Source: Cinnamomum chago (lineage: Eukaryota > Streptophyta > Magnoliopsida > Laurales > Lauraceae). From it: 64,000 nt of DNA. The position numbers and the translations under genes are program-made. Numbering within the stretch: position 1 is the first letter of the stretch; each line of letters starts with the position of its first letter. The DNA lies in assembly GCA_038049695.1 (NCBI GenBank), contig CP142455.1:28929501-28993500 (forward strand), in the 5' to 3' direction. The notes below the pieces were generated by a model. The model made no database searches and was not told where the DNA came from. It saw only the letters and a list, made by a program, of their open reading frames with translations. Shown here one piece after another: positions 20,056-31,607 of the stretch.

Positions 20056-22606
20056 TTACTGTTTGAGCTTGAAAAGGTATCTCCTAGCCTGCCTTCGCTG
20101 TCGAGCTGTCGGCTTTGTTTTTACGATCTCCCAATTTTCATCTTCTAGGAGATCAGGGTGTACCCATAAGGGTTGTCCATCTGGAGTCGGGTAAGGAACC
20201 AGCCCCTCAGATGCTTCGATTTTATTTATCACCTTGAAGGAGGTAGTGATCTTCCTCTTTGGTGATTTTGATGTTTGTCCATACGAGATCATGTTGACGG
20301 AGGCGGACCCATAGTTTTTGTCGAAGGTGATGACTCCGTTTTTCCACATCTCGTTTATCTTTTCTCTCACAACGAAGCATTGATTGAGAGGGTGTGACAC
20401 CATCTGGTGGTATGGACAATACCGGGGATCGTTGGTTTTGCCAACATCTTCCGGCCTCTTTGGCTCAGGCAAGGTGAGCTTGCCATTTGCTATGAGAGCT
20501 TCAAAGATCTCATCAACATCTTCGTCGAACGGGTATTTCTTCTCTACTCGCTCTCTGAAGGCTTCTGAGAGTTCAGGCTTTTTACCTGCAGCTTTGTTTT
20601 CAGCCTTCTTTTGTGGCTGAGGAGTTGACTTGGTGTGCACATTGAGGACCTCTTTCTTCTTTGGTTTAGAGGTTGCAATGGCGGTTGGCTCTTTCTTTGA
20701 TGACTTCTGACTATTGAGGTCTTTGATCACCGTTTCAGCCTCCATAGAAGCTTCTAGGAGTTCTCCCAAGTTCTTTGATTTGTTGCCGATGATCATGGAG
20801 CAGATTCTGGCTCTCATGTTATTTCGGCAGATGTCGACCAGCGACGCTTGTGGCAGCACATCGGAGCATTTGTATGCCATGGCTTTCCACTTGTGAATGA
20901 AGTCGTATGTAGACTCATTCTCCCCCTGTTTTAGGCTACAGAGCTGAACCATAGTAACAGGATGATCCTCACCTTTGAAGTGAGTAAAGAAGCGTGTCTC
21001 CAGCATGGCCCAATTCTGAATGGAGTTCTCTGGAAGAGTGGAGTACCAATCAAAGGCCGTACCTTTTAGGGTGCTTGCAAAGAGGCGAATCTTGAGTGCA
21101 TCTTGATCCGCAATAGCTCCTGTCAGGATTTTGAAGTGGATGACATGCTGTCTAGCCGATCCTTTCCCCGTATATGTTTGGAGGGTAGGATGTTTGAATT
21201 TTGTAGGGAACGGGACCGAGTCCATCCACAAAGGATATGGTGGCTTGATCCCATGCTCTTTTAGCGTATCCTCTTCTTTTGCTTTGGCGAGGATATCGTC
21301 AACGTCCTTTTTGGTAAGGGCGCGTGACTCACTATTTTTCGCATTTTCTTCGTCGCCTTGATGGCTCGGAGGAGCTTCATTGTTTGGCGGACGTTGAATA
21401 GTGAGAAGGAGGTTTTCCATTAGGGCCTCTATTCTCTGTTGTCCTTGTTCCAGCTGCTGGATGCGTGCAGCTACGTCATCATGTGGCGGAGGTTGCTCAG
21501 TATTTGTGACCAGGACATTCACTCTTCGATAGTCGAAAGAGGATGCAGTCTTGGTGACGGAGCTAGAGCTCATTCTTTTAGATGAAGAGCTCGAAGAGTG
21601 ATCACTCTGATGTCCTTGGCTTGAAGGAGCGGGAGAGTTTTCTTTATGTCTTTGTGTCCGGGAGACGCTGCGGGTCACCGGACGCCTGACATGGATTTTT
21701 GTTGCTGACTTCTGGCGTCTTTTGGTTTTGCCAACCATATGGATAGCAGCAATTTGGTTGGGTTTTTCTTTTTCAACCCATTTTTGGGAGACTTGGAGTG
21801 TAGGAGGTTGAGTCCTCCTCTTCTCTAGTCTTTTTTGTCGGTATGACGCGCGGCGGCGTGCTCGACGAGCGAGTTGAGCTTTGGTCAGCTCTGGCTGGGC
21901 CTTGACGATGAAGGATGTACTCCCTCGGGCGCAGCAGCCGAGCTTATCTTCTTTGTAGTTAGGCAAGGACAGGATGCGGACCCGGTCCTCCGCCTGTTGC
22001 AGCGAGGCTTTGAATTGTGCCAGTTCGGCCCCTGTAGAGATGAAGGGTCGAATTGCAGTTTCGCAGGCCTTAACAGACGCTTGGAAAGGCCTGGTGATGT
22101 AGGATTTGATTTTTGGCTTGTAAGAACAAGCTGGTTGATGCTGAATTGACCTAGGAGTCAGGTCAGAGATGGGTTTCTCCTTCTTCATGTAGGAGAGAGG
22201 GTAGAACCGATTTTCTTTGAGCGGGGCCAGGTATGCTGGCTTGGCAGATGCTCGGGACCTCCTTTGTTTTGGTGAAGGCCCTGGGGACCAAGTCTTGGAA
22301 CGGACCTGGATATTTGCGGGCTGAGGCTTCGGGGGGGTCGCCTTTGGTGTCACGGCGGTGACACATTGGGAGGCGATTTTCTGCTTTTTTAGCGGGAGCA
22401 GCCTGTTCTTCAGGAAATGGGAATGGTCCCAACGTCCCAAAGAAAATAGTCCGGGGGGTCGAGGTCGACCCGGAGTTTGGTGAATTGTTAGTGGTGCTGA
22501 CGCTGTGGCAACTAGCAATGCGCTTATGAGTGCGCACATTCTGCTTCTGTTGAAGCATCTGCTGGTGCTTTTTCTCGTCGAAGGTGATGGTCAAGGAGGC
22601 TGCCAT
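20056..22606 (-). CDS. gag: Tat gag, frameshifted near the N-terminus
   Basis: Two overlapping frames make up this gene. The natural start is the methionine at 22606 (MAASLTITFDEKK). That frame gives way to the 827-residue frame at a six-base A run on the coding strand (22385-22390). The main part has a basic proline-rich region, a Retrotrans_gag-type capsid domain (about residues 435-610 of the long frame, with FDWYSTLPENSI and YDFIHKWK), and a zinc-knuckle variant YCPYHQMVSHPLNQC (about 706-720, CxxH...HxxxxC) of the kind used in Tat elements. It stops at a single TAA (20056-20058), after which the same frame is open into the protease ORF. Gag forms the virus-like particle that packages the element RNA. 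Confidence 0.9.
22385..22390 (-). other. Homopolymer frameshift point in gag
   Basis: Six T on the plus strand (AAAAAA in gag). Upstream the plausible protein is in one frame (to AAPAK) and downstream in another (KQKIASQCV). Removing one base would join them. This has the same sign as the lesion at 16789-16796. Confidence 0.65.
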
Positions 22607-24888
22607 TGTTAGTAAACTTCTGAAACAAGACCACATCCATTAGTAATCACAAGAATATAGCGATCATCAATGGAAAATTCTATGGTTTCACCTTTTCAAG
22701 TCACTCAAGGGGACATGGCCCAGCCCAAGCAACATGAGGAAGGCAAAAAAAAAGCCATAGAGGGCACAATTGTTCTAAACGCAGGTAGGGTCAGCTCAGA
22801 ATGAGCGTCCCAGTGGCTGCTAGAAGCAATTGTGAACCTAAATTCAACTTATCGCAAAGCAGAGCTTGCTCGAGATAAGAAGAATATAAGGTTGGAGTTT
22901 TACAAATGTGCCGGTCGCGAATACAGTAGACCCTGAAAGGGCGTACTAGCACCGCTAGACACAAATGCTGGTGATCGCATCCATGAGATGGGATCCTCTG
23001 GTTTTTGAAATGTCAAAATGGATTTATCAAGGAGAGCATATGGTATCCAAAGACGGGCTCAACGATTTCCGCGAGCGCCAGTACTCTGGAAGGAACCATA
23101 ATTTCTCGGATCCGAATCCAAAATGACGAGAGTTTTTTTTTTGAAGGGCCAAGATCAGGTCCATCAAAGAGAGCAAATGATGTTCCAATCTGAACACGGG
23201 CTCAGCGGATAATCGCGAGCGCCAGTGCTCAGAAAGGAAGAGACCAAAATTTCTCAGATCTGAACCTAAAAATGACGAAAACCCCCTTTTTTTTTTTTGA
23301 AAAGCTTTTTTTTTTAAAAGTTTTTTTTTCGAAAAGTTTTTTTTTTTTTACAATTTTTATTTAAAAGACAGGAGAGCACACATAGGCTTCCTAACCCGGT
23401 CTTATGAAATCACAATTGATAGAATTGCCCCCAGGTAAGGGTAGGATTACTTAATGAACCCGTTTGGAGGACCCTTGCCTCGAACAGTCAAGCTGTCTCC
23501 ACACTCTGGACAAGGCTTTTCTTGAATCAACCGAGATCAAAGAACGCAGTTGGTTTGGCCTTAGCGGTCTATGTCTTTCTTCCCTTTTTTTTAGACTCAT
23601 TGAAGAGAAATAATGATCCAAAACCTTAGTTGAACAGGCTCAACATTTCTGCAAGCGCGATGAATGATAGGATAGGATCAAAACTTCTCAATTTTGAATC
23701 CAAAACGAAAAGTTTTAATTTTGATTTTTTTTTTGAAGTTTTTTTTTTTTTTTTGATTTTTTTTTTTTGAAAAAAAAAAATTTTTGAAATTTTTTTTATT
23801 TAATTTTTATTTAAAAGACAAGAGAGCACACATAGGCTTCCTAACCCGGTCTTATGAAATCACAATTGATAGAATTGCCCCCAGGTAAGGGTAGGATTAC
23901 TTAATGAACCCGTTTTGAGGACCCTTACCTCGAACAGTCAGGCTATCTCCACACTCTGGACAAGGCTTTTCTTGAATCAACCGAGATCAAAGAACGCAGT
24001 TGGTTTGGCCTTAGCGGTCTATGTCTTTCTTCTTTTTTTTAGACTCATTGAAGAGAAATTATTATCCAAAACCTTAGTCGAACAGGCTCAACATTTCTGC
24101 AAGCGCGATGAACGATAGGATAGGATCAAAACTTCTCAATTTTGAATCCAAAACGAAAAGTTTTAATTTTGATTTTTTTTTTTGAAATTTTTTTTTGTTT
24201 TTTTTTTTTTATAAATTCATCAAAGAGAACCAATGATCCAAAACCTTAGTCGAACAGGCTCAACATTTCTGCAAGCGCGATGAACGATAGGATAGGGTCA
24301 AAACCTCTCAATTTTGAATCCAAAACGAAAAGTTTTAATTTTGATTTTTTTTTTTGAAAATTTTTTTTTCTAATGAATTCATCAAAGAGAACCAATGATC
24401 CAACACCTTAATCGAACAGGCTCAACATTTCTGCAAGCGCGATGAACGATAGGATATGATCAAAACCTCTCAATTTTGAATCCAAAACGAAAAGTTTTGA
24501 TTTTTTTTTTTTTAATTTTTTTTTTGAAAATTTTTTTTTATTTAATTTTTTGTTGTTTTTTTTTTATAAATTCATCAAAGAGAACCAATGATCCAAAACC
24601 TTAGTCGAACAGGCTCAACATTTCTGCAAGCGCGATCAACGATAAGATAGGGTCAAAACCTCTCAATTTTGAATCCAAGGCAAAGAAGTTTGCTTTTTTT
24701 TTTTTTGAAAAGAGACAGAATGGAACTAAATTGAAAGAATTTGAAATTTCCAAAAAATTCCATCTCATGCGAAATCCAACATAGGCCACCAGTCAAAAAG
24801 TAGCCAAGGAATTCGGAAAAGAAACATAAGCAAAGATATAATATGCGAATATTTCAATTCCAAGCATCCGGTGTTCTCAAGTAAACGG
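22607..24888 (-). other. Untranslated leader of the Tat element
   Basis: About 2.3 kb between the primer-binding site and gag without a credible ORF. It is rich in long T and A runs (23290-23350, 23720-23800, 24170-24210, 24490-24560) and in internal duplications described separately. The long leader is in keeping with Ogre/Retand-sized elements. Confidence 0.75.
23373..24690. repeat. Leader repeats: a 440-bp direct duplication and about five 130-170-bp units
   Basis: The block starting AAAAGACAGGAGAGCACACA at about 23373 recurs almost unchanged from about 23814 (AAAAGACAAGAGAGCACACA), a period of about 440 bp. Within and after it, a shorter unit (CAGGCTCAACATTTCTGCAA ... TTTTGAATCCAAAACGAAAA) occurs at about 23636, 24080, 24257, 24417 and 24611, separated by T-rich tracts of changing length. 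Confidence 0.88.
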
Positions 24889-24906
24889 GTCCCACCGGGT
24901 GTGCCA
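24889..24906 (-). other. Primer-binding site of the Tat element
   Basis: Three bases after the end of the 5' LTR (in element orientation) the sequence reads TGGCACACCCGGTGGGA. It begins with TGG, complementary to a tRNA CCA end. I could not assign the tRNA by eye. It is not the initiator-Met type. Confidence 0.7.
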
Positions 24907-25730
24907 ACTTGATGGGGACGCGCTCCAGTGCCCCGAGGCGCTACCGGGCGTCGGCGGACGTGGGAGTCCGTTTGGTCCGACCCTTTCGCCCCCGGGGGGC
25001 GGAGCGTGCATCAACGCTTTTGGGTATTTGGGTGGGTGTGCCAGATTTTCTGTTTTACTTGGAATTGCAGTGATGATCCGGAGATCAATCTTCGCAAGTA
25101 AAAAGGAAATCAACTTCTTTTCAAGTTTCCATTGCACATATATTTAAGAAAAGAGACAGTTTTTTTATTTTGCCGTAAAAGGCGATTTTTTTGGCATTTA
25201 TAGCCGATTTGTGGCGTTTATAGCCGATTTACAATTCTCATCAACAATAAAAGACAAGAGTTGTGGTTTTTTGTCTCTTTAAAATAAAATACAAAATACA
25301 ATGAAAAGCGAGAAAGGAAGAATCTAACTCTTCAGGAGATTGTGGGAGGGACCCGTTTAGATTGACGGTCGCGAGTCATGTATGGACTCCGCCATCATCC
25401 ATGCAAATGAGAATATCGGATGCTTGATTTCGCTTGGCTTGGCTATATCCTCAGATTTTTAGAGAACAAAGACCGAGAGAAGGTCTTATGTTCAATAAAA
25501 AAGCCGAGTAGACGGGCTGAAGAACCATGTCTAAGCCACTTTTGTTGAAGTAGAAGGTAAAGGACCTTGGGGGGGAGTGCCCCCCCAAGGGACTTTTGTC
25601 ACCTTGTAGTGGAGGCTGCTGCGGAGTTCCGACAGAGGTTTCTCTCTCTCTGAGCTTCTGGATTTCTAGAGCAGGAATTGCTGATAATTTCTGGATCCTT
25701 CTGATTGCCTGGAATGCTTGGAGGGGACTC

Positions 25731-25740
25731 CTATTTATAG
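25731..25740 (-). promoter_or_regulatory. TATA-like box of the 5' LTR
   Basis: CTATTTATAG on the plus strand is CTATAAATAG on the minus strand. It lies in the middle of the LTR between the repeat-bearing U3 half and the R/U5 half, where a Pol II promoter is expected. The equivalent box in the 3' LTR is at 7686-7695. Confidence 0.6.
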
Positions 25741-26730
25741 GCCTTTAGGTAGCCTTTAGGAGTGATTTATGAGCCTTTATGGTAATAAAGCTCATTAAGG
25801 GAGGAGTTACAAGTTTAATTGCTTTTTGTTTTGTAACTCCTGACCCTTGGATTTCATTGGCCGGAGGAGAGTCATGGGCATTTAATCGCCTTTAATCTCC
25901 ATTATGTTAGGAGTTTCATGGCTTGAATGCCATGATTGCTTGGACTTGTAACTCCTGAACGGAGGCTTCTGATTGGGCCGTTCAAGATAATGGGTTAATG
26001 ACCGCATTAACTTGCCATAAACGGGCCAATTGATTGCACTAAGTGGCCACCTTGGTAGCTGAAGAGTCGCGGGCCATGTTGCGTCTCTTGGAATTCCCTT
26101 TGCGATGATCATCGATGGATCCTTATGTAAATCAACATCAGATGATCATGTAGTTTCAGACATTGGTTGATACCAACGGGCCGGCAGCATCTGTCCAGTC
26201 GATTTCGCGATCGGGCGGGCAGAAAGTGCACTTTTTGGTTGTTCAGCTGGCGATCGATGAAGTTTTTGAAGTTCTTGGAAGGATTCCTGTGATCTTGGCG
26301 AATATCGGCGAATTTGGAGCCTCAAAAGTCTGAATCTGGAAAAATCACCGGGACAGAACAACTCGTCTCGCGAAAACGGACGAAACGGGGGGTCCCAGGG
26401 CGAAATCGGCGCCCCGGACCTCCCAGGGTCGCCGGCCCCATGGTCGCCGGCGACCATGGCCCAGGGTCGCAGGCCTGGCCCAGGGTCGCGGGGCTCTGCG
26501 ACCCTGGGGGGAAAATTGCTTCCCGGGGCCCGTTTCTGGCCGTTTTTCGTCGTTTTTCGCTTCCGTTTTTTTTGTTTGTTTTCTATGACATTTCTCCACA
26601 TTTTTGGCTTGATTTACCTCTGAAAAACATGATGAGAATCCTTCCAAATTGGTTTGCAAAGTTTCCGATTTTCCGGGAAAAGCCGAGCGCAGAACTGCTG
26701 ATTTTCCGCCAGAAGCTGAAACAGGGTCAA

Positions 26731-27548
26731 ACGATGTCGGAATGACCTGAAATTTGAGGTGAAGCTTCTTTAGCATTAAATAAGACCAACCATGGGCTTT
26801 TGTTTGAGTTTTGAAGCCGTTTGGGGTCATGCAAATGCTTGCCTTTGATTTCACCACGAGGGAAATGCCGAACTTTGACTTTCGGTCAAACGATGTCCGA
26901 TTGACCTGAAATTCAATGTGTGACTCCCTCATCAGTAGTTAAGACCAACCATAGGCTTTTGTTTGAATTTTGAAGCCGTTTGGGGCCATGCAAACGCTTG
27001 CCTTTGATTTCACCACGAGGGAAATGCCGAACTTTGACTTTCGGCCAAACGATGTCCGATTGACCTGAAATTCGACGTGTGACTCCCTCATCAGTAGTTA
27101 AGACCAACCATAGGCTTTTGTTTGAGTTTCTAAGCCATTTGGAGTCATGCAAACGCTTGCCTTTGTTTCTCCTGCGAGAGAGATGCTGAGCTTTGACTTC
27201 TGGTCAAACGATGTCCGATTGACCTGAAATTCGACGTGTGACTCCCTCATCAGTAGTTAAGATCAACCATAGGCTTTCTTTTGAGTTTTGAAGCCGTTTG
27301 GAGTCATGCAAACGCTTGCCTTTGATTTCATCGCGAGGGAAAGGCCGAGCTTTGACTTTCGGTCAAACGATGTCCGATTGACCTGAAATTCGACGTGTGA
27401 CTCCCTCATCAGTAGATAAGACCAACCATAGGCTTTCGTTTGAGTTTCGAAGCCATTTGGATTCATGCAAATGCTTGCCTTTGATTTCACCGCGAGGGAA
27501 AGGCCGAGCTTTGACTTTCGGTCAAACGATGTCCGATTGACCTGAAAT
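26731..27548. repeat. Tandem array of about five 160-bp units in the 5' LTR (U3)
   Basis: Same repeat and unit number as in the 3' LTR, with GTCCGATTGACCTGAAATTC spaced by about 160 bp. It lies upstream of the TATA-like box in the transcription direction, so it could hold enhancer-type sites. That role is inference. Confidence 0.9.
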
Positions 27549-29204
27549 TCAACGGGGAGCCTACTGGAGTCATTTTGAGATGATCCACAAGCTCTGAATT
27601 GGGTGCCATGGTCCCGGGGTGCTCCGCCGCCGGGAGCAGCTGCTTAGCTGTTGGAGAAGTGAAGCTAGGCCAAATGATGTCGGTATGGCCCGAAACTTCA
27701 TGTGTACCTCTCTTTTGGTTGTTTTGAATGACCTTGCAGTTTTTGTTTGATTCTGACAAGATCTGATGCTTGAAGTGGCGCCTGCCTATTTTTGGTAGGA
27801 TGTGGCTTCATGTAGCTTTTGGTGTGAAGAGGCAAGGTGACATTTTTGGTGTCAACAGGCCCCATCCGTAATCTCCGACAATCGGCGCCTCTACTAGCGC
27901 AAGCGCATCCTCTGGGATCTCTGGGTCAAGGCCTAAGCACCAAAGATGGGTCAGATCTAAAAGATCTGGCAAGTCATAGTATACTACTAACATAGGACAT
28001 ATATATCAAATGAATAAAGACAGGTAAATAAATTAAAGAATAACAGGGTAAATGAACTAAGCAGTTGAGCAATATAAGCATAATGAATTAGGATAAATGT
28101 ACAACAATCTAATCTACTACGAAATGGCACATTCACACGAGCTGGAATACCGCGGGATATTATGCCGCGGCACTCCCATACTGAACACAGTTGTGGCGGA
28201 GAAATCTCACCAGTGCTGGGAACTACTAATCTCTAAAATCACTCATCATCTCATCACACTCATCACTCAAGACCGGACACGGTATCACACCGTCCGTCTT
28301 AACCACACAACTCATCATGATAGCTCCTCAACACTCATAATAGCTCCTACCGGGGATAATCAGTCCACAGGCTAAGTTTAAATCAACCGAGTGAATGTTA
28401 ATGCCGACTCGAGAATACTCTAAGGGTTTGTGTCTGTCTAGACTTTGCCTTACGTGAATAAGTTCCTAACTAAGTCTCTAAGAGGTTTATATATAACAAT
28501 TAACCAATGGATTGTAATTCAAGCCCAAGCCCACTCGTTGGATCCATACCAAGGCTCATCAGCATATGGCCCGGTCTAAATCTGTCCCAACGAGGCAATA
28601 AATCCATTTATACTGATAAACAGTTCCTTCTAATCCATCATGACTTAAAATCTAAATAAAAACTACCTCTTCCAACTAAAGGTACACATCTCTACACTTA
28701 GGCCCAATACAGGCCCGCCTAGCCACAGACACGGGTCAGTGATCTCCAAATAATACTAACGGGTCACCTCTAAGATATCCTAGGTTCAGGTCCTCCATTT
28801 ATGTTTAATTAACAGTTAACAGCTATACTAAGGATATAAGAGTAACAGTAAATAATAAAAGTGAAGTATGAACTTCAATAAGAGAATCAACGGGGAATAA
28901 CAACAGTCCAATCCTAGGTAACGAGCCACATTCAGGTTCAGGTCCATCTCTGGTAATTTGATCTCTAAATGAAGTCATTGGTGCCATATGATACTGTGTT
29001 TGGTGCTCCTGAGGTTACGGGCATCATTGACAACTCTTAGGGGTCAAATCATCGTAGATTAACAACCAAAACCCTAATTAGTGGTCCCCGCGAGTCAAGG
29101 TTGAGCCACACCATTGACTCGGGCTTATAACATTGATAAATGTCCATTTGGATGGTCAATGGGCCCCACAACTGATCACACTCCTAAATGTTGAAAACTA
29201 AGAA

Positions 29205-29945
29205 ATCAGGGTTTCCCAGTGTACTGGGTCGACCTGGCACAGGCTGGGTCGACCTGCCACACTGGGGTTGACCCCCAGGTAGACCTGATGTGTAGTGTGC
29301 TCGGTTGACCTCCTGGCCTGGTGGGTCAACCGAGTGCACTGGAAAATCTAGGTTAGGCCTCCTGGAAGACTTATTTCGTTTCTAAGGGTTCCTAGCGTGT
29401 CCGGTCAACCTCCTGGCCTGGGTGATTGACCGCATATACCAAAAACCCTAGAAAGATTGATATCCCAGCTTTCAGACATTTTTATTAGCAAATCCTAGGT
29501 ACTAGGTTGACCTGAACATAGAGTGTCTGAGTTTCAGGTGAAAAACCAACTTTCAGTCAAATCCTGCGAAAACAGTGTGTACCGGATCAACCTTGGTAGG
29601 ACCAGGTCGACTTGGCTAACTGAACTGGGTCTCTGCAGGAAAATTTAACTGAGAGCCAAATTTTCCCAAAACACAGTGGCCTGCCCAGGTCGACCTGGCA
29701 CATTAAAAACTCAGTCTGCAGAAAGTTACCAACTGGGAGCTGATTTCCCAAAAATGCAGTGTGCCCAATCGACCTGGGCAGGGCCCGGTCGACCGGGTAC
29801 ACTGAAAAATCTGTGCCTGCAGAATTTTAACTGGGAGTCATATTTTTCCAATTACTGTATCCCCGGTCGACCCGCCTACAGGCAAGTCAACATGGTACAC
29901 TGCAGGTGGACTCTCAGGTCGACCTGGTGCATGAAAACTAGGAAA
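29205..29945. repeat. GTCGACCTGG-type degenerate repeats inside the solo LTR
   Basis: The words GGTCGACCTGG, GGTTGACCTCCTGG and their variants recur about fifteen times. From about 29560 they are joined to a longer unit containing AATTTAACTGGGAGCCA and a TTTTCCCAAAAA-type phrase, spaced about 110-130 bp. No coding potential. Confidence 0.75.
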
Positions 29946-30097
29946 AACCCAGTTTTTGCAGATTTTATCTTTTTGGTCCATTTTTCCTCCGAATCATTTC
30001 CAATCACTTCCAAACTCCGTCTAAACAATGGAAAACACAAATCCACTAAAATACCCATCAATCCAACACCCATTTAGACCCATTGATCTTCCAAATT

Positions 30098-30115
30098 GGG
30101 GGGGGGGGGGGGGGG
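30098..30115. repeat. Uninterrupted G18 run
   Basis: Eighteen G in a row on the plus strand inside the solo LTR, followed by TGGTG. It could fold as a G-quadruplex. Run length in an assembly is uncertain. Confidence 0.85.
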
Positions 30116-30451
30116 TGGTGAAACCCCCATCCATCAATGTCCAACAATCCAACAAAACAACTAAGCTCCAGGTAAGTTTCTAACATAATGAAATTAACTG
30201 AACTGAAACTTAATGAATCCAATGCACAGAATATAAACCTAAGTTCAGAGTATAATATACACTTGCCTTTCATGGAGTAGAAGATTGTAGAGAAAGATAG
30301 AGAGATAGAGAAATCCCAAGCCCAATACAAGAAGAAAAAGATAATGGCAGCTCCTAAGGAAAATCCTCCAGCACAACAGTAGCTCAAGAAAAGAAATGAG
30401 AGAGGGAGAAGAGAGGAATGAATAGGTGCTGAGATTTGGGGAAATGTGCCA

Positions 30452-30459
30452 GTTTTATA
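30452..30459 (-). promoter_or_regulatory. TATA-like box of the 3.3-kb solo LTR
   Basis: GTTTTATA on the plus strand is TATAAAAC on the minus strand. It sits about 350 bp from the GGGGCCTCAC end, implying minus-strand orientation for this LTR. Confidence 0.4.
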
Positions 30460-31607
30460 GATTTTGGGGGTGGATAATGACTGAAAATCCCTTTAGGGTT
30501 GCATAGGATTAGGGTTAGGGTTAGGGGCATTAGGGTCTTTCGGTGGAAAGTTCTAGAAGATGCTTTTGCAGAAACTCCCTTATGGTTCACTAAAAACCCT
30601 AGTAAGGGCCTCCCTATACTAACAAACTTTAGAATTACCCAAAACACCCTACTAACCCAATTACTAACTCAACTAAGCTAGTCTAACTACAACTTAGCAA
30701 AAATCTATCTAATTACCTTGGTTAACCCCTAATTAGCATAATTAGCAATTAATTAGTAATAATTAGTATTTAAGACACAATTAGAGGGCCCACAAAGGGT
30801 GGGGCCTCACATTAGTGAATGAGATAGTGAGTTAGTGACTGAGATAGATAAATCATAAAGCACTTGGGCATCAAAATGTTCATGGTTTACCCGAAAAATG
30901 ATATTTATGATGAAATCAACATATTTATGATGAAATCCCAAAAAAAATGATATATTATAATTCAAATATTAAAAATACGAAAATAAAAAATAAAAATCTA
31001 AATCATGTTTATGATTATGAGTAGATGTAGATCTATCATCTACACACTATTAATAAGCCATTAAGCCTTTGGTATCACAAATATCCTAACAAGTAACAAC
31101 AATTATTTTTTGGAAAATAAAAATTAATAAAATCATTTTCAAAATCCTAAATATATAGATCTAACATAAAAGTTTGTAGACCAATCATTTACACACCATA
31201 CAATAATCATGAATCATTAAAACAACATATTTATGATGAAATCCCCAAAAGATGATATATTATAATTCAAATATGAAAAAATCCGAAAATAAAAAAATTT
31301 GAAAAAAAAGTTCAAAATCATGTGTATGAGTAGATTTAGCATGAAAGTATGTAGATCTAACTTCTAAATGAAGAAAACAACACAAGTGAGTAAGTGACAA
31401 ACATCTATGCTTCATCTATAAAAAAATAAAAAAATAAAAACATGATACCGCTATCTCGGCCGATATTTTGAAAATATCGGCCGAGATATTGAAAAATCCG
31501 AGATGAAGTTCATCTCGGCCGAGATGGGCCGAGATAATGAAGAAAAAAACCGAGACCGATATTTCAGTGAGATATCGGCTCGATATCGGCCAATTTTTAA
31601 AACCATG

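Larger units (their letters stand above)
6864..27857 (-). mobile_element. Full-length Tat-lineage Ty3/gypsy LTR retrotransposon (20,994 bp)
   Basis: Two near-identical LTRs (6864-9792 and 24910-27857) start TGATGGGGACG and end GGTGTCAACA, and are flanked by the perfect 5-bp duplication GGCCC (6859-6863 and 27858-27862). The internal region carries, on the minus strand, a primer-binding site, long leader, gag, aspartic protease, G-patch segment, RT, degenerate RNase H, an additional intact RNase H and integrase. It also has a purine tract and a plus-strand ORF between integrase and the 3' LTR. The second RNase H, the antisense ORF and the tandem-repeat-rich 3' region are hallmarks of the Tat lineage (Retand/Ogre-type). 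Coding is interrupted by only four lesions, and LTR differences are about 1-2% by eye. Confidence 0.95.
24910..27857 (-). repeat. 5' LTR of the Tat element
   Basis: 2,948 bp, the copy next to the primer-binding site. It carries the same ends, TATA-like box and 160-bp array as the 3' LTR. It has one extra 19-bp copy of a CCAGGGTCGC-type sequence near 26460-26490. Transcription should start on the minus strand leftward of 25731. Differences from the other LTR are mainly single bases. Confidence 0.95.
6481..30810 (-). mobile_element. Solo LTR (Ty3/gypsy-type), about 3.3 kb, split by the Tat element
   Basis: Starts TGTAACGCCCCAATTCC and ends GGGTGGGGCCTCAC. ATTAG is present on both sides (6476-6480 and 30811-30815). 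If the LTR is taken to end in CA at 30811, the duplication is 4 bp (TTAG). After removing the Tat element and one GGCCC copy, about 3.33 kb remains, with no coding domain, a TATA-like box on the minus strand (30452-30459) and a GTCGACCTGG-type internal repeat. A long LTR with TGTAACGCCCC/TGTCACGACCC-type start resembles the solo LTR at 34140-36446. Assignment to gypsy is inference. Confidence 0.7.
6065..31607. mobile_element. Mutator-like non-autonomous element, expanded to 25.5 kb by nested insertions
   Basis: Both sides carry a perfect 9-bp duplication, GCTACAATC (6056-6064 and 31608-31616), inside homologous NLR sequence that is uninterrupted in the intact paralogue near 46490. The termini are inverted: ATGGTTCAAAATCTCGG on the left and, read in reverse, ATGGTTTTAAAAATTGG on the right. 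Both subterminal zones are packed with GATATCGGCCGATATC-like words. A 9-bp duplication and long repetitive termini fit a Mutator-like (MULE/MITE-type) element. Without the solo LTR and the retrotransposon nested inside, the element is only about 1.2 kb (6065-6480 plus 30811-31607) and has no transposase, so it was moved in trans. Confidence 0.8.

Noticed and set aside
30500-30530. Telomere-like GGGTTAGGGTTAGGG
   Set aside because: Only two to three units of a TTAGGG type inside an LTR; too short for an interstitial telomere and common by chance in CCTAACCC-rich plant sequence.
6065-31607. A giant autonomous Mutator element of 25 kb
   Set aside because: Most of the length is explained by the nested solo LTR and Tat element; the remaining 1.2 kb has no transposase.
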